A stretch of DNA of 16,779 bases, from NCBI GenBank assembly GCA_029058455.1, contig JAIDXU010000333.1, forward strand, positions 1 through 16,779. Direction: 5' to 3'. The notes beneath the pieces were generated by a model. That model was given only the letters and a program-made list of their open reading frames with translations. It did not search any database and was not told the origin of the DNA. A program made the translations under genes and the position numbers. This DNA is from Paramuribaculum sp. (GTDB lineage Bacteria > Bacteroidota > Bacteroidia > Bacteroidales > Muribaculaceae). Positions 1-7,703 of the stretch are shown here, piece after piece; position 1 is the stretch's first letter, and every line of letters starts with the position of its first letter.

Positions 1-1
1 G

Positions 2-2179
2 TTGGCCGGCGCGCAGACCGAGACTGTCAATCCAACTCCGCGCTCGATAGTGACCGGCGAAAAAGCTTTCTCGTCGCCTGTAGCAATAAAAATCGACGGC
101 GAGAAAACCGCTGATGCCGACGCTGTGGCTCTGCTTCAGCATCATTTCGCTATCGATAATAAAAACGGTGTTAAGGTCACCATCGGCGAGAGAGGCGACA
201 AGGCCGTCAAGTCGGTTGCCAATAAAATTCCTCAGCAAAACGAGGGTTATTATCTGAGCGTTACCCCCAAGGGGGTGATCATAGCCGGCAACGATCCTAA
301 AGGCACCTATTACGGAGTGCAGACTTTTCTCCAGCTGGCTTCGGTGCCCGAGGTGATGAGCGCCGAGGTGAGCGACTGGCCCGCTGTTGGCGACCGAGGG
401 GTTGTAGAGGGATTCTACGGCAATCCGTGGACTCTTGAAAACCGTATCCACCAGTTTGATTTTTATGGAGCCAACAAGCTCAACACATATATCTATGGCC
501 CGAAAGATGATCCCTATCATCATTCCCGCTGGCGCGAACCTTATCCCGAAGATCGCGCCGAGGTGATGAGGAAGATGGCTGCCGCAGCCGCCAAAAACAA
601 GGTGTGGTTTGTGTGGGCCATGCACCCCGGAAACTCAATCGAGAGCGCTGACGACCGTGCCGCCGCTTTGGCCAAGTTTGAGAGCATGTATGACATGGGT
701 TTCAGAGCTTTTGCCGTGTTCTTCGACGATATTTCAAATTATGATGCCGCCAAGCAGGCCGACTATCTCAATTTCATAACCGACAACTTCATCCACAAGC
801 ATGATGATGTGGCACCACTGATTATGTGTCCCTCGCAATACAACAAGCTTTGGGCCGGCGACGGTGCCTATCTCAGAGAGTTGGGAGCCAAGACCTATCC
901 CGAGGTGAGAATCATGTGGACCGGCAACAGCGTTGTGGATATGATCAACAAGGAGGATGTTGAATGGGTTGAAGGCAACATTTCGCGCAAGCCGTTTATA
1001 TGGCTCAACTGGCCTGTCAACGACTATTGCGTCAACCACCTTCTTATGGGTCCGATGTATGGCAACGACACCGATATTGCCGACGATCTGAGCGGATTTA
1101 CCCTCAATCCTATGGAATATGCCGAGGCTTCGCTCGTGAGCATTTATCAGGGTGCCGACTATCTCTGGAATCCCGAAAGCTATGACAGCGAGGCTTCATG
1201 GCTCCGCGCCGTCAATGAAATCGCTCCCGCCGGCCTCGAGGATGAAACTCTCACTTTCTGCAAATATAACATCGACCTCGGCCCCAACACCCACCGTCTG
1301 CGCCGCATGGAGGAGTCGCCCGAAATGCAGGCTCTGATCGAGGCCTATAACGCTAATCCCGCTCAGACCACTCCCAAGATGAGAGCCGAGTTCAACAAGA
1401 TAAGCGATGCCGCCCGTAAGCTGCTCGCCACTGCCGACACATGTGCTTTCACCGCCGAGGTTGCTCCGTGGCTTCAGGTTATGGAAATGCTGGGCCGTCG
1501 CGGAAATCTTGCTCTCGACATTACCGAGGCCGTGGCCAAAGGCGACACAATAGGCTTTATCGACACCTACAAGAAATATTATGACCTCACCGATGAGGCT
1601 TCGCGAGTTGAGAGCCGCAATTTCGAGGGAAGCATCAAGGTGGCCTATCCCGTTGTTGGTTCGCTCTACACCGAGCCGCTGCTCAAACAGCTCCTCACCA
1701 ACGCTATTTCCAACTATCGTGCCAACTATACCTATATGGTTGACATGCTCCCCGCTCCGGTTGTTGACAACGGCGTTTACCGCATAATGGTCAACGGCAA
1801 ATATCTCGGTAATCCCAATGCGGGAGGCATAGGCGGCCGCCCCGTGCTTGAGGATAAGGAGGATGATGTGAATCCCGACCGTCAGCTGTGGCGCATTGTG
1901 CTCGATCCTCTCACCGACCGCTATCAGATAGTCAACGCCAAAGACGGCCGTTATCTCAACGAGCTGGTGGCTTTCAGCCGCAATCCCGAATCAAATCCTT
2001 ATGACCGTGACTGGCATACATTTGTTATAGAGCGCGAGGGTGATAAATATGCTATCCGCAACGGCGGTAACGGCGGCAAAGCCTACTGGGGTGTGGCCGA
2101 GGATCATCTCGCTCCTGTCACCAACCAGAAATCACCGGCCAACTTCATTTTTGAGCTGGTGGGTATCGGTGCCAACTGA
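2..2179 (+). CDS. Secreted GH84 beta-N-acetylglucosaminidase (first of tandem pair, 5' end cut by window)
   Basis: Predicted exported glycoside hydrolase family 84 enzyme that removes terminal beta-linked GlcNAc by substrate-assisted catalysis. An N-terminal GH20b-like domain (about 10-125) precedes the TIM barrel (about 130-430). The barrel carries GVVEGFYGNPW at 133, YGPKDDPYH at 165, the catalytic pair D242-D243 in FFDDIS, CPSQYN at 276, MWTGNS at 305, WPVNDY at 337 and SGFTLNPM at 364. These match the Bacteroides O-GlcNAcase type closely. A helical region (about 430-585) follows, then one C-terminal lectin-like module (588-721). The frame is open to the window edge. Alignment with the downstream paralogue places the first visible residue at paralogue residue 18, so most of a signal peptide is missing, and the TTG at position 2 is probably not the true start. 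Unlike its neighbour, it ends right after the module with no C-terminal sorting domain. The natural substrate (mucin, O-GlcNAc protein or other) cannot be read from sequence. Confidence 0.93.
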   Translation: MAGAQTETVNPTPRSIVTGEKAFSSPVAIKIDGEKTADADAVALLQHHFAIDNKNGVKVTIGERGDKAVKSVANKIPQQNEGYYLSVTPKGVIIAGNDPKGTYYGVQTFLQLASVPEVMSAEVSDWPAVGDRGVVEGFYGNPWTLENRIHQFDFYGANKLNTYIYGPKDDPYHHSRWREPYPEDRAEVMRKMAAAAAKNKVWFVWAMHPGNSIESADDRAAALAKFESMYDMGFRAFAVFFDDISNYDAAKQADYLNFITDNFIHKHDDVAPLIMCPSQYNKLWAGDGAYLRELGAKTYPEVRIMWTGNSVVDMINKEDVEWVEGNISRKPFIWLNWPVNDYCVNHLLMGPMYGNDTDIADDLSGFTLNPMEYAEASLVSIYQGADYLWNPESYDSEASWLRAVNEIAPAGLEDETLTFCKYNIDLGPNTHRLRRMEESPEMQALIEAYNANPAQTTPKMRAEFNKISDAARKLLATADTCAFTAEVAPWLQVMEMLGRRGNLALDITEAVAKGDTIGFIDTYKKYYDLTDEASRVESRNFEGSIKVAYPVVGSLYTEPLLKQLLTNAISNYRANYTYMVDMLPAPVVDNGVYRIMVNGKYLGNPNAGGIGGRPVLEDKEDDVNPDRQLWRIVLDPLTDRYQIVNAKDGRYLNELVAFSRNPESNPYDRDWHTFVIEREGDKYAIRNGGNGGKAYWGVAEDHLAPVTNQKSPANFIFELVGIGAN
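1763..2164 (+). repeat. Lectin-like C-terminal module, copy 1 (protein-level repeat)
   Basis: Residues 588-721 of the first GH84 protein. The pattern is GVYRIMVNGKYLGNPNAG, then NPDRQ.W.I, RY.I.N..DGRYLNE, NPY...WHT and YAIRNGGN. The same pattern recurs twice in the downstream paralogue. Spacing of the aromatic and glycine positions resembles ricin-type beta-trefoil or similar carbohydrate-binding folds, but that fold call is inference. Confidence 0.7.
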
Positions 2180-2216
2180 CAATAAATTAAGCTACACATA
2201 ATATCAAGTATTTTTA

Positions 2217-5099
2217 ATGAAACCAATCCGTAATATGATATTGGCCGCCGCACTCGGCACAGCCCTCTTTTCTCAGGCCGGTATCATTGACATCCAGCCT
2301 GTTCCCCGGTCAGTGGTTTGGGATGACAAGGCTATTGCCCGACCGGGCGGGATAGATATAACCAATCCCGATGAAGCTGACGAAGTCGCTTTGGCGGCTC
2401 TCCGGTCTTATTTCAGCGTGGCCGAATCGTCGGGCACAATCAACGTCACTATAGGCGAGGCGGGCGATGCCGCCATCGAGCCTGTGGCTTCACTGATACC
2501 TCAGCAGGCTCAGGGCTACTATCTGAAAGTCTCTCCCGAGGGAGTTGTGATAGCCGGTCGTGACGGCGACGGCACTTTCTATGGCGTGCAGACATTTCTT
2601 CAGCTTCTTGCCGGCTCAGAGCTAACCTCTGTTGAGATCAAAGACTGGCCCGAAGCTGCCGAGCGTGGCGTGGTGGAGGGCTTCTACGGCAATCCGTGGA
2701 GCCATCAGGACCGCCTGCGTCAATTTGAATTTTATGGCGCCAACAAGCTCAATTTCTACATCTATGGTCCTAAGGATGATCCTTATCACAAATCGCAGTG
2801 GAAGGATCCCTATCCCACCGCCAAAGGTCGTGAGCTGACCGAACTGGTCAATAAAGCAACTGAAAACAAAGTGAAAGTGGTATGGACCATGCATCCCGGC
2901 AACTCCATTTCCTCAAGCGCCGACCGCTCGGCTGCCATCACCAAGTTTGAGCGCATGTATAAACTCGGTTTCCGCACCTTCGGAGTGTTTTTTGACGACA
3001 TCTCCAACTATAGTGCTACTACCCAGGCCGAGTTTCTTAACTATGTCACCGACAACTTCATCCATAAGCATGATGACGTGGAGCCGCTTATCATGTGTCC
3101 CTCGGAATATAACCGCTCATGGGCCGGCAACGGTTCCTATCTTAAGGAGCTCGGCACAAAAACCTATCCCGAGGTAAGAATCATGTGGACCGGCAACAGC
3201 GTTGTGGATATGATCGATGTGGCCGACATCAATTGGGTTTCGCCGCTCATAGCCCGCGATCCGTTTATATGGCTCAACTATCCCGTAAACGACTATGGCG
3301 AGCATCATCTGCTCATGGGTCCTCTTCCCGCCAACGATCCCAAAGCCGTGTCTAAGGTGAGCGGATTTACCGCCAACCCCATGCAGTATGCCGAAGCCTC
3401 TAAGGTGGCGCTCTATCAGCTTGCCGATTTTCTTTGGAATCCCGATGAGTTTAACGCCGACAAATCATGGCTCCGCTCCATTTCGGCCATAGCTCCCGGC
3501 CATGAGGAAGCCTTCAAGGTGTTTTGTGAAAACAATGTCGACCTTGCCAAGAGCACCCACGGCCTGAGACTCTATAACGAAAGCCCGTCGTTTAAGGCGG
3601 TGCTCGATGCTCATCCGTCGCTCACCGGTGAGTCGCGCGGTCTCTATGCCGCCGAGTTCTCAAAGATAGTGTCGGCCGGTGAGGAGCTTATAGCCAACAC
3701 CGATCAGCCTGAACTCACCGCCGAGATACTTGAATTTCTGCAGGAATTCACCTATCTGGGTCAGCGTGGCGAAGCTGTCATAGCTATGTATGACGCCCTC
3801 AATGCCCGTGATGAGGAAGGATTTATTGCAGCCTACACAACCTATAGCGATCTCACCAAGAAAGCTGCCGAGCTGTTGAGCAGAGGTTTCTCAGGCTCCA
3901 TACAGTCGGTTGTGCCTCTCACTGCCACTCTCTATGTGTCGCCTTTCGTGCGCCAGACCGCTCAGCAGCTTGTGTCTGACTACAAGAACTCAGGCATGAG
4001 TTATCCCGACGGCCTCTTCCCCTCGCAGGTGGTTGAAGACGGTACATATCTGATAATGTATAACGGCAAGTATCTCGGTAATCCTAACGCCGGAAAGGTT
4101 GGAGGTAATCCTACTTTCCAGAGCAATCCCGACAATGTTAATCCCGACCGTCAGGCATGGCGCATAACCTATCAGGCTTCAACAGGCCGATATAAGATCA
4201 TAAACGAGAAGGATGGCCGCTATATCAACGAAAAGGGTAACTTCACCGCAAACGATGATACCAACCCCTATGAAGATGAGTGGCACACCTATTCGCTATA
4301 TCGCTTTAACGACGGATTCGCGATTCAGAACGGCGGCTCGGCCGGGGATAAATTCTGGACCGTGACCAGGAATCGTATCGAACCGGGCAGCAACAATAAG
4401 CTCGGCTATGACAAGCTGGTTTTCAACCTTGTGTCGTATTCAGGCACTACCAACCATCATCAGGTGGAGAGCGGCAAATCATACTATATTCTTGATGATA
4501 ATGGCCGTTATCTCACCAACACCAGGCCCAACGGCAGCGGCGGTAGCCCTGTATTCGAAAAAATCACCGATCCCGACAAAAAATCGCTTTGGGTAATCGC
4601 TCTTGATGACGCAAGCGGCCGTTACAGCATCCGTTCGGCTGCCGACAACCGTTATGTCAACGAAAAGGGTGTGTTTGGTGTGAATCCCTATTACAGCGAT
4701 TGGAACACCTATGAGCTTTATGGCTGCGGCAACACCTATGCCATTCGCAACGGTGGCTCGGCCGGCACAAACTTCTGGACTATTTCGGGCAATTCCCCCG
4801 CTACCGGCGGCGACAATATCAACGGCTCTTATCTCTTTAAGCTCATTGATCCTACCCTCAGCTCGGTAGAAACCGCCGAGGCCGACAATATGAGCCTGAG
4901 ATGGAGCATTGAGGGTGGTATGCTGAGCGTTAACGGTGTTGAGGATATAACCACCCTTAAGCTCACCGCCTCAGATGGCCGCGTTGTGGCAGCTGCATCG
5001 GGCGCTTCGGTCAATGTCAGCTCCCTCACTCCCGGAATCTATGTTCTCAGCGTAACGACTCCCGCCAAAACCGCTGCCTTGAAAATCACACTCAATTGA
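2217..5099 (+). CDS. Secreted GH84 beta-N-acetylglucosaminidase with two lectin-like modules and C-terminal sorting-like domain
   Basis: Paralogue of the preceding gene, 37 bp downstream and probably co-transcribed. The 960-residue protein has a signal peptide (1-21, likely cleavage after SQA). There is no Cys after it, so it is not a lipoprotein. A GH20b-like domain (about 25-145) is followed by the GH84 barrel (about 150-445), with GVVEGFYGNPW at 151, YGPKDDPYH at 183, catalytic D260-D261 in FFDDIS, MWTGNS at 323 and YPVNDY at 355. After a helical region come two related modules (606-740 and 748-877). A C-terminal domain (about 882-960) has the LTASDGRVV, VNVSSLTPGIYVLSV and final ALKITLN pattern seen in type IX secretion sorting domains. 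This suggests export across the outer membrane or surface anchoring (inference). The start ATG follows an A/T-rich leader without a Shine-Dalgarno, as is usual for the phylum. Family assignment is firm; the substrate is unknown. Confidence 0.95.
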   Translation: MKPIRNMILAAALGTALFSQAGIIDIQPVPRSVVWDDKAIARPGGIDITNPDEADEVALAALRSYFSVAESSGTINVTIGEAGDAAIEPVASLIPQQAQGYYLKVSPEGVVIAGRDGDGTFYGVQTFLQLLAGSELTSVEIKDWPEAAERGVVEGFYGNPWSHQDRLRQFEFYGANKLNFYIYGPKDDPYHKSQWKDPYPTAKGRELTELVNKATENKVKVVWTMHPGNSISSSADRSAAITKFERMYKLGFRTFGVFFDDISNYSATTQAEFLNYVTDNFIHKHDDVEPLIMCPSEYNRSWAGNGSYLKELGTKTYPEVRIMWTGNSVVDMIDVADINWVSPLIARDPFIWLNYPVNDYGEHHLLMGPLPANDPKAVSKVSGFTANPMQYAEASKVALYQLADFLWNPDEFNADKSWLRSISAIAPGHEEAFKVFCENNVDLAKSTHGLRLYNESPSFKAVLDAHPSLTGESRGLYAAEFSKIVSAGEELIANTDQPELTAEILEFLQEFTYLGQRGEAVIAMYDALNARDEEGFIAAYTTYSDLTKKAAELLSRGFSGSIQSVVPLTATLYVSPFVRQTAQQLVSDYKNSGMSYPDGLFPSQVVEDGTYLIMYNGKYLGNPNAGKVGGNPTFQSNPDNVNPDRQAWRITYQASTGRYKIINEKDGRYINEKGNFTANDDTNPYEDEWHTYSLYRFNDGFAIQNGGSAGDKFWTVTRNRIEPGSNNKLGYDKLVFNLVSYSGTTNHHQVESGKSYYILDDNGRYLTNTRPNGSGGSPVFEKITDPDKKSLWVIALDDASGRYSIRSAADNRYVNEKGVFGVNPYYSDWNTYELYGCGNTYAIRNGGSAGTNFWTISGNSPATGGDNINGSYLFKLIDPTLSSVETAEADNMSLRWSIEGGMLSVNGVEDITTLKLTASDGRVVAAASGASVNVSSLTPGIYVLSVTTPAKTAALKITLN
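4032..4436 (+). repeat. Lectin-like C-terminal module, copy 2 (protein-level repeat)
   Basis: Residues 606-740 of the second GH84 protein. It shares GTYLIMYNGKYLGNPNAG, NPDRQAWRI, GRYKIINEKDGRYINEKG, NPYEDEWHTY and AIQNGGSAGDKFW with copy 1. It is the closer of the two downstream modules to copy 1, so it occupies the ancestral position shared by the pair. Confidence 0.7.
4458..4847 (+). repeat. Lectin-like C-terminal module, copy 3 (protein-level repeat)
   Basis: Residues 748-877 of the second GH84 protein, with KSYYILDDNGRYLTN, GGSPVFEK, LWVIALD, GRYSIRSAADNRYVNEKG, NPYYSDWNTYELY and YAIRNGGSAGTNFW. It is more diverged from copies 1 and 2 at the start but near-identical in the RNGGSAG segment. 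This is an additional domain that the first GH84 protein lacks. Confidence 0.68.
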
Positions 5100-5121
5100 C
5101 TCTGAGAGTCCTTCCAACCTG

Positions 5122-5165
5122 AAAAAAAGATGCCGTGTCGTTGATGTGACGCGGCATCTTTTTTC
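5122..5165. terminator. Bidirectional intrinsic terminator between GH84 operon and reductase gene
   Basis: Arms AAAAAAGATGCCGTGTC (5123-5139) and GACGCGGCATCTTTTTT (5148-5164) pair over 17 positions with one wobble, around an 8-nt loop. An A tract on the left and a T tract on the right let it stop transcripts arriving from both converging genes. Confidence 0.92.
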
Positions 5166-5184
5166 TGTGTGGAGGTTTGGATAA

Positions 5185-6189
5185 TCAGTCGGAAAGGATG
5201 TTGTCGATTTCGGTTAATTCGGTTTCGGTGAATGTGGTGTTATCGAGGCATCCGAGACTGTCGCGCAGCTGATTAACCGAGCTGCTGCCGATAATCACCG
5301 AGGTTACCTTAGAGTCCTTCAACAGCCATGCCAGCGACATCTGAGCCAATGTCTGCCCGCGGTCGCCGGCCAGAGCGTTGAGCCGCTCCAGTTTATTTAT
5401 GAGCTGAGGCGTGAGCCTTTCCGGTTTGAGGAATTTTCCGATAGAGGCTCTTGAGCCCTCCGGAATACCATTAAGGTAGCGTCCGGTGAGTATTCCCTGA
5501 GCAAGCGGGGAAAAAGCTGTAAAGCCGACTCCGTTTTCAGCGGCCTGAGCGATAACGCCGTTCTTCTCCACCTCGCGGTCGATCATGTTATATCGCCCCT
5601 GATATATAAGGCAGGGGGTGTCGCGGGCGGCAAGATAGTTATAGGCAGATTGCGCGGCTTCGTATGGCCATTTTGAGATACCCACATAGAGAGCTTTTCC
5701 CTGACGCACAATGTCGACAAGAGCTTGCAGAGTCTCCTCGACCCGCGTTTCTGGGTCGTAGCGGTGGCTGTAGAAAATATCCACATACTCAAGATTCATT
5801 CTGCGGAGGCTCTGATTGAGCGACGCCATGAGATATTTTCTTGACCCCCAGTTTCCGTAAGGCCCGGGCCACATGTCGTGTCCCGCCTTTGTGGTGATTA
5901 TCATCTCGTCGCGGTAGGGCTTGAAGGAACTTTGCATTATTCGCCCGAAAGTTTCCTCTGCCGACCCGTATGAGGGGCCGTAGTTATTGGCAAGGTCAAA
6001 GCATGTTATGCCGTTGTCGAACGAGAAATGAAGCATATCGCGGCTGTTGGCAAGTGAATTGACATCTCCGAAATTGTGCCATAAGCCTAAGGAGAGGCGG
6101 GGCAACAGAATTCCGCTTTTGCCGCAACGCTGATATTTCATGCCTCCGTCATATCGGCTGTCGGAGGCATAATAAGGCGGATTGATCAT
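5185..6189 (-). CDS. yghZ: Aldo/keto reductase, YghZ / L-glyceraldehyde-3-phosphate reductase type
   Basis: Cytosolic NADPH-dependent aldo/keto reductase, 334 residues. The fold is one (beta/alpha)8 barrel. The catalytic tetrad can be placed: D65 and Y70 in FDLANNYGP, K101 in TTKAGHDMWPGPYG, and H142 in FYSHRYD. Segments CGKSG...LPRLSLGLWHNFG near the N-terminus, LEYVDIFYSHR, GKALYVGIS, FSPLAQGILTGRYLNGIP and SLAWLLKD..VTSVIIG closely follow E. coli YghZ. Reported roles for that family are reduction of L-glyceraldehyde 3-phosphate and methylglyoxal detoxification; the substrate here is inferred from family only. The GMKYQRCGKSG start region aligns with YghZ, so the ATG at 6189 is acceptable. 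The gene lies 34 bp downstream of the nuclease gene with no -7 element visible in the gap. It may be read through from that gene or use a promoter inside it. Confidence 0.92.
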   Translation of the reverse strand: MINPPYYASDSRYDGGMKYQRCGKSGILLPRLSLGLWHNFGDVNSLANSRDMLHFSFDNGITCFDLANNYGPSYGSAEETFGRIMQSSFKPYRDEMIITTKAGHDMWPGPYGNWGSRKYLMASLNQSLRRMNLEYVDIFYSHRYDPETRVEETLQALVDIVRQGKALYVGISKWPYEAAQSAYNYLAARDTPCLIYQGRYNMIDREVEKNGVIAQAAENGVGFTAFSPLAQGILTGRYLNGIPEGSRASIGKFLKPERLTPQLINKLERLNALAGDRGQTLAQMSLAWLLKDSKVTSVIIGSSSVNQLRDSLGCLDNTTFTETELTEIDNILSD

Positions 6190-6223
6190 AATTGGTAGTG
6201 GATAAAACTCTTCTTTACTTGGG

Positions 6224-7339
6224 TTATTTGATTATGTTGTCGGTTTCGGAGAGTTGTTCAAGTGTTGATTCTATCTCTTCGATTGACGGTAAAGAGCTCT
6301 TTATTTCATTTGGAATAAGTTTGGATAGCTCATATTGAGATATTCCAAGCGGGAGATTGTATGCCTCTAATGAATATTGAGCTTCGATGTTATCTTTGTC
6401 TTTGCAGATCAATAGTCCTATAGTGGGGTTATCGTGTTCCGTCTTTAACTGATGGTTGACAGCCGTAACATATAGCCCTAATTGACCAAGATAAGATGCT
6501 TGAAATGATCCGGTTTTCAACTCTATGCAGCAATAGGCATGGATACGGGTATTGTAAAAGAGAAGATCAATGAATATCTCCTTTTCACCTACTTGCATAC
6601 GATACTGTCTGCCCATGTAAGCGAATCCGGTGCCTAACTCTACAAGAAATTTTGTCACGTTGGCTACAAGAGCATCTTCCAGTTCCCGCTCATTGTAATC
6701 CTCAGTCATCGTAAGGAAATTAAACACATAGGGATCTTTAGTAACCTGCTGTGCAAAGTCGCTTTGCAAGGCCGGGAGTGTTTTGCTGAAATTGGTAATG
6801 GCTTTTGCCTGACGCTCGTATAAGTCTGTACTGAGAAAATTCAACAGCATATCGCGTCCCCAACCGTTTTCAATTACCTTGCGAACAAAGAAAAGAGCTT
6901 TTTTAGCATCTCCTTTACTCTTGTCAATAATTCTGCGCTGATGATCCCACGGGATAGAACATATTTCAGTTAATAACTCTTCCGCAACTTGCGGAAGATT
7001 CTGCTGTTTGAAATCTTCCACACCCTGTGGAAAATTTTTAACTGATTGAGAGTAAAGTTGATAAAACCGATACATATATCGTATATTGCTTTCGGAAAAG
7101 CCTTTTTCATCGGGCATTTCCGATCTCAAATCATGACTCAATGTTTTGTAGAAAGACGAGCCGTAGGTGTTGGCGTATTGCTTTTCAGCTATATCACGCC
7201 CTAAGGCCCAATAATACTCAAGTAGTATGCGATTGGCTTCTACCGAAGCTTTCAGACGAGCGGAAAGGTATCGCTGCTTGAGATCCTTGATCCAACTGCG
7301 ATAATTCTTGTCTTGCGAGAGGTCGATTATTGGTTTCAT
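6224..7339 (-). CDS. YhcG/DUF1016-type PDDEXK nuclease domain protein
   Basis: Member of the DUF1016 family: an N-terminal helical YhcG_N domain (about 5-145) followed by a C-terminal PDDEXK nuclease-like domain (about 205-340). Numbering from the ATG at 7339, the nuclease signature is D258 in EIFIDLLFYN, then E273 and K275 in CCIELKTG, with Q286 in LGQLGLY. This gives the D...ExK pattern of the superfamily. N-terminal family motifs include YYWALGRDIAEKQ, SNIRYMYRFYQLY and IPWDHQRRIID. The biological role of the family is poorly settled; genome defence and DNA processing have been suggested. A longer reading frame begins at a GTG at 7372, but that codon overlaps the -7 promoter element TATCTTTG, so the transcript cannot contain it and the ATG at 7337-7339 is chosen. 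Base composition is visibly A/T-richer than its neighbours and codon choice differs, which suggests horizontal acquisition. Confidence 0.9.
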   Translation of the reverse strand: MKPIIDLSQDKNYRSWIKDLKQRYLSARLKASVEANRILLEYYWALGRDIAEKQYANTYGSSFYKTLSHDLRSEMPDEKGFSESNIRYMYRFYQLYSQSVKNFPQGVEDFKQQNLPQVAEELLTEICSIPWDHQRRIIDKSKGDAKKALFFVRKVIENGWGRDMLLNFLSTDLYERQAKAITNFSKTLPALQSDFAQQVTKDPYVFNFLTMTEDYNERELEDALVANVTKFLVELGTGFAYMGRQYRMQVGEKEIFIDLLFYNTRIHAYCCIELKTGSFQASYLGQLGLYVTAVNHQLKTEHDNPTIGLLICKDKDNIEAQYSLEAYNLPLGISQYELSKLIPNEIKSSLPSIEEIESTLEQLSETDNIIK

Positions 7340-7371
7340 TTTGCAATGTGATAAGTTGTAAAACCTTTTCA

Positions 7372-7403
7372 CAAAGATAGATAATATCCTTTAATCCCGC
7401 AAA
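7372..7403 (-). promoter_or_regulatory. Bacteroidetes-type promoter of the YhcG-like gene
   Basis: Read on the minus strand: -33 element TTTG (7403-7400), a 20-nt spacer, and -7 element TATCTTTG (7379-7372). This fits the phylum consensus TTTG-N19/20-TAnnTTTG. Transcription would begin near 7365, about 26 nt before the chosen ATG. Confidence 0.72.
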
Positions 7404-7416
7404 TTCCCAGGCGGGA
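7395..7416. promoter_or_regulatory. Inverted repeat over the -33 region, candidate operator
   Basis: TCCCGC (7395-7400) and GCGGGA (7411-7416) form a 6-bp inverted repeat with a 10-nt centre. It overlaps the -33 element of the YhcG-like gene. Placement suggests an operator, but no regulator is identified. Confidence 0.35.
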
Positions 7417-7430
7417 AAATCAGCACAATT

Positions 7431-7477
7431 AAAAAACAAACCGGGAGGCCGTGGGGGTGGGTCACGGTCGCCCGGTT
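7431..7477 (-). terminator. Intrinsic terminator of the small Cys-rich gene
   Basis: Read on the minus strand: outer stem AACCGGG/CCCGGTT (7477-7471 with 7445-7439), inner stem CCGTG/CACGG, then TTTGTTTTTT. The T-rich tail is at 7440-7431. It isolates the small gene upstream from the YhcG-like promoter downstream. Confidence 0.85.
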
Positions 7478-7502
7478 GTTGGAGGGTGGGTGAGAAAGGT
7501 GG

Positions 7503-7670
7503 TTAGTCGGTGGCGTCATTGTCGGCTTCGTTGTCGGAGCCTGAGGCGTGACAGCCGCACTGCGAGCTGTCGGAATTGCAGCTGCAGTTTTTCTCGGAGT
7601 TGAGGAAATGACACAAAATCGAGGCCAGAGTGGTGATCAGATTGATCAGTTTGATGAAAAACTTTTTCAT
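7503..7670 (-). CDS. Small cysteine-rich protein, 55 residues, unknown function
   Basis: I do not recognise this protein. From the ATG at 7670 it starts MKKFFIKLINLITTLASIL, a basic then hydrophobic helix (3-22) that could insert in or lie along a membrane. Next come five cysteines (20, 29, 31, 38, 40), four of them in a CSC...CGCH arrangement, and an acidic Ser/Asp/Glu/Asn-rich tail. The C-x-C pairs could bind a metal or form disulphides (inference). C20 is preceded by leucine rather than G/A/S, so it is not a standard lipobox. A longer frame from a TTG at 7706 is rejected because that codon falls inside the -7 element. A clear -7 element before it and a strong terminator after it support a real, separately transcribed gene. 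Membrane peptide, small toxin and metal-binding peptide all remain possible. Confidence 0.62.
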   Translation of the reverse strand: MKKFFIKLINLITTLASILCHFLNSEKNCSCNSDSSQCGCHASGSDNEADNDATD

Positions 7671-7703
7671 AGCGATTAAGTTGGGTTGGTTAATAATGCG
7701 ATG

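Noticed and set aside
2..4. TTG at position 2 as a true start of the first GH84 gene
   Set aside because: Alignment with the paralogue shows about 17 residues of signal peptide should precede it, so the gene most likely continues upstream of the window.
7523..7670. Small Cys-rich protein as a lipoprotein
   Set aside because: The residue before C20 is leucine, not Gly/Ala/Ser, so the lipobox rule is not met.
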